From Hymenopellis radicata (Eukaryota > Basidiomycota > Agaricomycetes > Agaricales > Physalacriaceae), in assembly GCA_015501595.1 (NCBI GenBank), contig JADNRX010001174.1, positions 1-13,271 of the forward strand: 13,271 bases of DNA, in the 5' to 3' direction. Shown in pieces: positions 7,973 to 13,271 of the stretch. Within the stretch, counting starts at the first letter, position 1, and each line of letters starts with the position of its first letter. The notes below the pieces were generated by a model. The model was not told where the DNA came from, searched no databases, and worked only from the letters and a program-made list of their open reading frames with translations. The position numbers and the translations under genes are program-made.

Positions 7973-10609
7973 ATGGCTAATGATACGGCCAAGTCGAAGG
8001 ATGCAAAGCGTATGGCGAAGGAAGACCGGAGCGATGGAAAGTTCTGGGCGGAGGGGGACGCGAGCGTATATTGAATCGCTACGTTGCATTGATGGCGGAT
8101 GCGATGGCCAAAGGGTGGCGCCCAATGCGCGAGGTCGTTAAGCTGGCACGCAGGGAGTTTGACTACCACGTCGACTGGTGTCTGCAAGACCACGAGGAGC
8201 CACCACAGCTGTTTCGACAATGGACACCGGAGACTGCGCGAGAACAGGTCACACTGACACCAGAGGAAGAGAAGCAGCGCGCAATCTGGAGCGAGAAGAT
8301 GACTGGCGTGAGTAATTTTTTGAGTGCCTAGTGGATGTTTAAATGACCTTACCATGCTAGAGGATCCGCCGCTGGTTAACGTATCGTGCGACAAAGCTGG
8401 TGAAGATGTACAACCAGTCGCGCGCAGTGGACATCGACGATCCCTACGTCCGTCTGATTGCGAAGTTCCTGAAAATCGAGAGGCCACCGAAAGCGCGTCA
8501 GGCATCACAGGAGTGGAGCCACGAGAAGTACGATACCCTTGTTAGAGCAACTGTGAACAAGGAGTGGGCCGCGTACAAAGTGAAGAACGGCCTCGAGGAT
8601 GATTTGGGGGTAGCGATGGGTTTTCGAGGAGACGTGACACGCCGTTTGTTCAAAGAGTTGGTCCCCGTCAATGAGCGTGCAGAGTGGAAGCGCAAGGCAG
8701 CCGAATCATCGAAGATATTGAAGGAAGACTATAAGGCCGCGTTGAAGGCGCCCTATGCGAAGGATCCCGAAAGTCGGCAGCGGTGAGTGGAGATAGGAGC
8801 GACGGCGTTGTTTGGGCTGACGATATGCTTGCAGAGCAATCAATAATTTCACGAAGTTTATTACGCCGCTTCTAGAGGGCTGCGCAGAGATAATGGGCTT
8901 GAAGATAATTTGTATCGCTGGCGGACCGATGCCGCGATTTGGTGGAGCTATTCGTACAGTCGGGTATGTGGGCTGACAAGCGTTAAAGGCGTGTCGCGCT
9001 GATTCATATGATAAGCATACCGATAGGCGTCAACAAAGACGCGATCCCAAGTTCGTTTGCAGAGTACAACACCGCCCACTACGCTGCTGTCTTGGACGTG
9101 TTCAAAAATTGGCTTGGCACCTGCTACGATGCTCAAGACATCTCAGAGGCGCGCCTGGGAGACGAGAACGAAGGGGACGAAGACGACACGGAAGGCATTA
9201 TGCCATTGCTAGCCAGACTGCGGGAAGTCCACGAGGACATGGATTATGGGGCAGACGACGAGGTCAGCGATAACGACGAGGAAGAAGATGATGGGGCAAG
9301 GAACGACGATGACGAAGAGGATGACAATGAAGCACCGGCTGCGAGAAAAACCAAGAAAAGAGCGCGCGCTAATAGCACTCCAGCGGCACGGAAGCGCCGG
9401 GCCGCCATTCCGAAGGTGGCTGGGGTGAAGGAGAATGCTAAGAAGAAAAAAGCAACGGACAACGGCGCGCCACACCAGAACAACGTAGTTGCTGCTCCTG
9501 CGACGCAGCTAGTCCCGGTCGAGCCTGCGATTGCCGACTCTCGGCCGTTATTGACGATGGGAAATGAGATGGATGTCGAACAAGGAGCATTGGGAATGAC
9601 AGGGGAGAAGTCTACGACCATGACTGGACAAGACGGGACAGCTACAGATGGCTCTGCACTGATGCTTCCGGGAAGCGAGCCATTTTCCTTCTCGGAGTGG
9701 AGCGACCCAAATGATCCGGCGTGGTTGGAATGGGTGAATTCTACGATGGGATCTGATGATTGGGCGAATTGGAATGGTGTGGGTGGACCTGCCTTGGCAG
9801 AGAGCGATATTTTAGGTGTCTCGGGAATGTCCAACGTGGACGCATTCGGATTTTCTGGGGCGTCATTCGGATTTCCTAATGCAGACTTTGCGAACATGAG
9901 CTCGCTCGTAGGTGGTACAGCGACTGAAGGACGAGAGGTTTTCGACGGAGGAGTGGGAGGAGTAGGAGATGCGGGAGGATCTGGCGCATCAGGAAAGGAT
10001 GATGCAATGGACACCAGCGCTGCGCCAAGTGACACTGGAGCGGGCGTGAGTCTGTCCGGATGCGACAACGTTGACGTGGACGATGCAGGCGAATGGTTCC
10101 TGCGATTGTGGAAGATGTTGAAGTCGGATAATCTGGGACCACGCTACGTGTTATTGTTGAAGGCATGGCTAGCGTTAGAGAGGACTCACAAGTTCGATAA
10201 CCCCCAACATGGTCTATCGTCGACTAAGCGCCCAAGTATGGTCAGCGCGTGGATCAAGAGAGGACGAAAGGGAATGCTAGGCACGAGCGAGAAGCAAAAG
10301 GTGCCATCCGTCGAGGCGTTCCGTATCGAATACGGGGCGTGGTGGGAATTGGTGCAACCTGACTGGCGTACGCGAGACCAATTTGGTGGGTGGACACTAA
10401 GAGGGCCGAGCGACACCTGGAACGATTTGGACGTGCACGGCGCGAATGGTGTAGCTGGGGTCGTGGCGTGTCTGAGGTGGTGGGGGGACCAAATTGTGGA
10501 TATGGCAGAGGATGGGAAGAAACACGAGATGGCGGTGTGGGAGAAAGCGGTTATTGATGCCGCGTGGGTTATGGATGAATTACGTCGGGCGGCAGAGGAC
10601 TCGAAGTAG
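7973..10609 (+). CDS. Large nuclear-looking orphan protein of an agaricomycete family, 5' end frame-shifted
   Basis: Exons to 8307, 8361-8782, 8835-8963 and 9016-10609 are joined by introns of 53, 52 and 52 bp (GTGAGT, GTGAGT, GTATGT donors), all in phase. From ATG 8092 the product is 786 residues. The N-terminal third is helical and basic with RIRRWLTYRATK, a Lys-rich stretch and the conserved-looking IICIAGGPMPRFGG. A long acidic Asp/Glu tract follows, then basic clusters KKRARANS and AKKKKA (probable NLS), then a Gly/Ser/Asp-rich linker. The last 180 residues carry WIKRGRKG, WWELVQPDWR, NGVAGVVACLRWWG and WEKAVIDAAW. I recall this Trp pattern and the GGP motif from many uncharacterised agaricomycete proteins. 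A further frame, MANDTAKSKDAKRMAKEDR from ATG 7973, looks like the true start but ends at TGA 8072 unless two bases (a TA in GTATATTG, 8066-8073) are removed. A chromatin or DNA-related role is a guess. Confidence 0.7.
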
Positions 10610-10894
10610 AGTAGATAGCTAGAGAGACTGTTAAAATGATTGTTGAATATTGAATGATCATGCGCACCTAGTTATATTCTGCTGGTGAACTTAGCGTCTT
10701 GGTTGAGTGCATCAGGCACGAGATAATCCGAGGAGCCACGTGCGGAGCTCGGCCCGAGAAGTCCGTGCACGCGTTGCGGACTTGTCATCTGCAGTGGGCG
10801 ACCTGTGCCGTAGCGCGTTTGTTTGATTACATTGGAGTTGTTTCCGAGATTAGCCAGAGCATACAATGAGATGTTGCTTTGAGACGTAATGACA
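10610..10894. other. 3' flank of the large gene; no clear gene
   Basis: An AT-rich stretch (about 10632-10680, TTGTTGAATATTGAATGATC) just after the stop could hold the polyadenylation region. A minus-strand frame over 10672-10989 (105 codons) runs into the tandem repeats and has no recognisable domain, so it is not called. Confidence 0.4.
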
Positions 10895-11270
10895 GACGAA
10901 CGCAGCATAAATGAATAGGATTGTGCAGTAAGAGGGCGGGAAGAGGGCGGGATTGAGCGGGAAGCGCGGAAGAGCGCGGCGGATACCATTGTAGTACTGC
11001 TAGTCGACGAATGGAGGATACATGAGTAGGATTATGCAGTAAGAGGGCGGGATTGAGCGGGATGGGGCGGGATTTGAGCGGGATGGGGCGGGATTGAGCG
11101 GGATTGAGCGGGAAGCCCAGAAGAACGTGGCAGATGCCTTTGTATTACTGCTAGTGGACGAACACAGGATAAATGAATAGGATTGTGCAGTAAGAGGGCG
11201 GGAAGGGGGCGGGATTGAGCGGAAGCGCGGGCGAACGCGGCGGATGCCATTTAGTGATGTCATGATGATT
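10895..11270. repeat. Three tandem copies of a 110-150 bp GC-rich unit with internal decamer expansion
   Basis: Units start at GACGAA at about 10895, 11006 and 11157. Each contains (A/T)AGGATT(G/A)TGCAGTAAGAGGGCGGGA, a run of CGGGATTGAG-type decamers, a GCGGCGGAT-like block and TACTGCTAGT. The middle unit is longer because the decamer (CGGGATTGAG / CGGGATGGGG) is repeated about seven times at 11046-11112. G-runs are all on the plus strand. Short minus-strand frames rich in 'RSIPPHPAQ' here are products of the repeat. Confidence 0.85.
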
Positions 11271-11604
11271 ACTAGGGGACCAATGGGGGATGGCCTGAAG
11301 GAGAAACCAAGCGCTACACCCGAAAGGGCAGTAGGCGGGGTGGAGCAGCCTGTAAAGGGAGATTTGTCAGCAGAGCAGCCCCCGCCACCTGGCGCTGCGT
11401 GACACGGCAATTTCCGCTTATGCTCCCACGCTGCCCAAAATGGAAGGAGATCACCGCGTCCTAGCCACACAGCCTGGCTGTATCCACTGAATTAATCTTT
11501 GCTCATTTGTGGCTACAGCAGTGCCAAAAAGGCTTAATATTACAGCTATGGCTCGCAGGTGCACAGTGACGGACGCTTCCCAGCTAAACCTCCCAGACGC
11601 GTCC
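11271..11604. other. Intergenic stretch between tandem repeats and spg1-like gene
   Basis: No recognised gene. A 52-codon plus-strand frame (11244-11402) begins in the last repeat unit and encodes a Pro/Glu/Lys-rich tail (GLKEKPSATPERA); it is too short and has no family. Nothing else is seen. Confidence 0.4.
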
Positions 11605-11695
11605 TTCATTTCTCTCTTTTCTCTTTCTATCTCTCTCTTTCCTTCCCTCCATCTCCTCCCCCCTACTCCTTTCATTGTCACCTGCGATATAACCC
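11605..11695 (+). promoter_or_regulatory. CT-rich tract before the spg1-like start codon
   Basis: About 65 nearly uninterrupted pyrimidines (11605-11672) lie 24 bases before the ATG. Such tracts are common at fungal transcription start regions, so this probably marks the core promoter of the GTPase gene. Its survival suggests the gene decayed recently or is still transcribed. Confidence 0.5.
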
Positions 11696-12626
11696 ATGTC
11701 GGCATCGGCCTCATCATCCTCGTCCAACACGCCGTCTGCCAATGCTGGACCGAGCGGTCAGAATCTGCATCCGCATCTCGAAAACAACGACGAAAAGAAT
11801 AGGTGCGTAGGGGCAATGGCAGGACGGGTAGTGGCATTCTGATGTTTGCAGCAGTGTCGTAATCAAGGTCGGGAATGGTGGGCGACTCGCAGATTGGCAA
11901 GACGAGTCTGATGGTAAAGTACGTCGAGGGCAGCTTCGACGAGGACTATATCCAGACGCTGGGTGAGTGGGGCGTTGCTGGTCGTTGCTGGCGATGACTG
12001 AGATGGATAGGCGTCAACTTTATGGAAAAGACGATATCGGTGCGACGGACGACCATAACGTTTTCAATATGGGATTTGGGGGGGCAGAGAGAGTTTGTGA
12101 ACATGCTGCCACTAGTGTGCAACGATGCGGTTGCGATACTGTTCATGTTCGACCTCTCGAGAAAGAGCACCCTGAATTCTGTCAAGGAGTGGTACCGACA
12201 GGCACGCGGGTTCAACAAGGTGTGTTCTCGCTGTTCAATGTGTCTATTGCTTACGACGACGACGACGTACAGACTGCCATACCTAGAGTTTACAAGTCCG
12301 GTTGGGTCCGGTTGCGGCCCCCAAATTTGGAAGGACCGGCAACCGCAACCGGTTGCCCAACACGGCTTTTTCTCGTCAACCGTGGACCGCAACCGGTCCT
12401 TGTTGAGGACCGGTTGCAACTGCGGTCTTTCACCGGTCCACAACCGGTTGGGACCACTAGTGGTCGCGACTGGTTGCGACCGGTTGAGACTGAGGAAGAT
12501 GCGGGGCACCCAGCCCAAAATCCATTCATGCTCGACAAGCATCCCCGGGCAATTGCACAGGGACACTTAGTCGTGCATGATGCGGGACTGGGTGGGTGCT
12601 GGGGGGAAGGGGTGGTGAAAAGATAG
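11696..12626 (+). pseudogene. spg1: Broken copy of septation GTPase Spg1/Tem1
   Basis: Spg1/Tem1 is the Ras-like GTPase that switches on the septation initiation (mitotic exit) network at the spindle pole. Exons 11696-11802, 11852-11962, 12011-12219 and 12273 onward fit introns of 49, 48 and 53 bp. After a Ser/Asn-rich leader come SVVIKVG, the P-loop [29 protein letters not shown] (switch I), the G3 motif WDLGGQREF with its Gln, then MFDLSRKSTLNSVKEW and YRQARGFNK, nearly the textbook family sequence. Two defects are seen. An extra base at about 11871-11874 shifts frame between KVG and MVGDS. After TAIP in exon 4 (12273-12284) homology stops and a CCGGTTG-rich repeat follows, so the G4 (TKxD) and G5 (SA) guanine-binding motifs and the C-terminus are missing. 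The GTPase frame runs on through the repeat to TAG at 12626, a foreign tail of about 113 residues. A GTPase without G4/G5 should not bind GTP normally. Confidence 0.9.
12285..12490. repeat. CCGGTTG/CAACCGG-rich inverted-repeat insertion in the spg1 copy
   Basis: About seven CCGGTTG or CAACCGG motifs occur in 190 bp, in both orientations, two of them as the palindrome CAACCGGTTG (12346-12355, 12441-12450). A 10 bp stem CCGGTTGCGG (12308-12317) pairs with CCGCAACCGG (12343-12352). The left edge coincides with the point where GTPase homology ends. The right edge is unclear, and no target-site duplication or transposase is visible. Confidence 0.7.
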
Positions 12627-12715
12627 TGGTAATGGTGGGAAATGTGGTGGTCGTTGCTGTGAGTGGGACGCGACCGGCGCGTGAAGAGGCACGTACCAAG
12701 AAAAGCGACGTCGTT

Positions 12716-12816
12716 GACGACGCGTCATCATCTCATCCTCGTCATCCCATCCTCGTCGTCTCATCTTCATCATCACATCCTCATCATCCCATCCTCGTCA
12801 CCATCCTCATCATCCT
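12716..12816. repeat. TCATCC/TCGTC minisatellite
   Basis: Imperfect tandem repetition of 12-17 base units built from CATCCTCATCATCC and CATCCTCGTC. It reads as Ser/His/Pro-rich nonsense peptides in all frames. Not coding. Confidence 0.75.
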
Positions 12817-13271
12817 TGACGCGTAGTTGTCCTGTCTTCGTCGTCGCGATCCCGGGTTAGTCGTCTCCTGGGTCGGCGTCCTCCTCGTCCGCTGCTGCTG
12901 TTACGAAGACAGCAGCAGGCACTCGGCACGCAGCCAAAGTGCAATTTGCTGCCCGTCTGCACCGTGCGGGGCTTACGCGTCTGGAAACGTTCCCATGGAG
13001 ACGACAGTCGTCTCCTAGTCGCTCAACGCCGACCCAGAGTCGAGCATTGATGTCAAAATCACCGACTTGAAGTCGGGTGACGCTGCCATCGTCGCCGACT
13101 TGAAGTCGGGCGACGAGTGGTGGTGAGAGTGAAGGTAAGAGGCAGAAGAGATGCACCGATCGGATGCTTACGCGTCACCTCGGATCTCGGCCGAGTCGCC
13201 GGATCTGGAGGAAATACTTGCGGATGGCTCGTTTGGCCCATGCAAGGGCCCGTTTGACCCAGAAAAAATTG
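12817..13271. other. Gene-free stretch with a series of strong inverted repeats
   Basis: No convincing gene. Hairpin-capable sequences: CTGCTGCTGT / ACAGCAGCAG (12892-12901 and 12909-12918, 7-base loop); GGAGACGAC / GTCGTCTCC around one A (12997-13015); CTGGGTCGGCGT (12868-12879) pairing with ACGCCGACCCAG (13026-13037); two hairpins sharing the GACTTGAAGTC core at 13059-13080 and 13090-13115; and the palindrome CTCGGCCGAG (13186-13195). Confidence 0.6.

Noticed and set aside
7777..8508. 243-codon minus-strand open frame
   Set aside because: It runs across exons and an intron of the plus-strand gene, which has better splice signals and family-like motifs.
9244..10068. 274-codon minus-strand open frame, Ser/Pro-rich
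   Set aside because: It is the shadow of the acidic and Gly/Ser-rich parts of the large plus-strand gene; composition follows from the opposite strand and no motif is seen.
11244..11402. 52-codon plus-strand frame with Pro/Glu-rich tail
   Set aside because: It starts inside a tandem repeat, is short, and has no homologous pattern; kept only as a note in the intergenic entry.
11000..11470. 156-codon and overlapping minus-strand frames with RSIPPHPAQ-type repeats
   Set aside because: The repeats come from the tandem decamers; no start context or family supports a gene.
12596..12860. Short plus-strand frames rich in Ser/His
   Set aside because: They are translations of the TCATCC minisatellite.

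Overview
The window looks like nuclear DNA of a filamentous basidiomycete (Agaricomycetes). Coding blocks are split by 43-97 bp introns with GT(A/G)NG donors and CTNA-type branch sites. The recognisable proteins are fungal: a CxC2 cysteine-cluster domain of KDZ transposases, RNase H1 N-terminal-like domains in proteins with no nuclease domain, a lineage-type nuclear protein with a WW/WR/WWG-rich C-terminus, and the septation GTPase Spg1/Tem1. No rRNA, tRNA, CRISPR array or bacterial-style operon was seen.

Layout. 1-2270 (mostly minus strand): two tandem copies of the 5' part of a KDZ transposase gene. The left copy runs off the window. The right copy has lost internal blocks but keeps an open frame over the CxC2 domain. 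2263-2598 (minus): a short spliced relic with a SYDIACQF motif like the KDZ core. 2944-4718 (minus): two weakly supported, unrecognised spliced genes. 5069-5781 (plus): an orphan gene starting MGRKAKY, probably frame-shifted. 5809-7596 (minus): two head-to-tail genes with RNase H1 N-terminal-like domains; the downstream one is intact with five exons and one GC-AG intron, the upstream one has a one-base frameshift. 7973-10609 (plus): a divergently transcribed four-exon gene for a large nuclear-looking protein, with a two-base frameshift near its 5' end. 10895-11270: three copies of a GC-rich tandem repeat with potential G-quadruplexes. 11696-12626 (plus): a broken spg1/TEM1 copy, frame-shifted at its P-loop and replaced after its middle by a CCGGTTG-rich repeat. 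12716-13115: a TCATCC-type minisatellite, then a series of strong inverted repeats.

Overall this is an accessory, repeat-rich region mixing transposon debris, lineage-expanded orphan families and a dead or duplicated copy of a core cell-cycle gene. Four small indels break otherwise convincing frames within about 6.7 kb. They mean either general decay or indel errors in the assembly, and this decides how many of these genes are alive. All exon models were built by eye from splice signals and phase; none is backed by transcripts.
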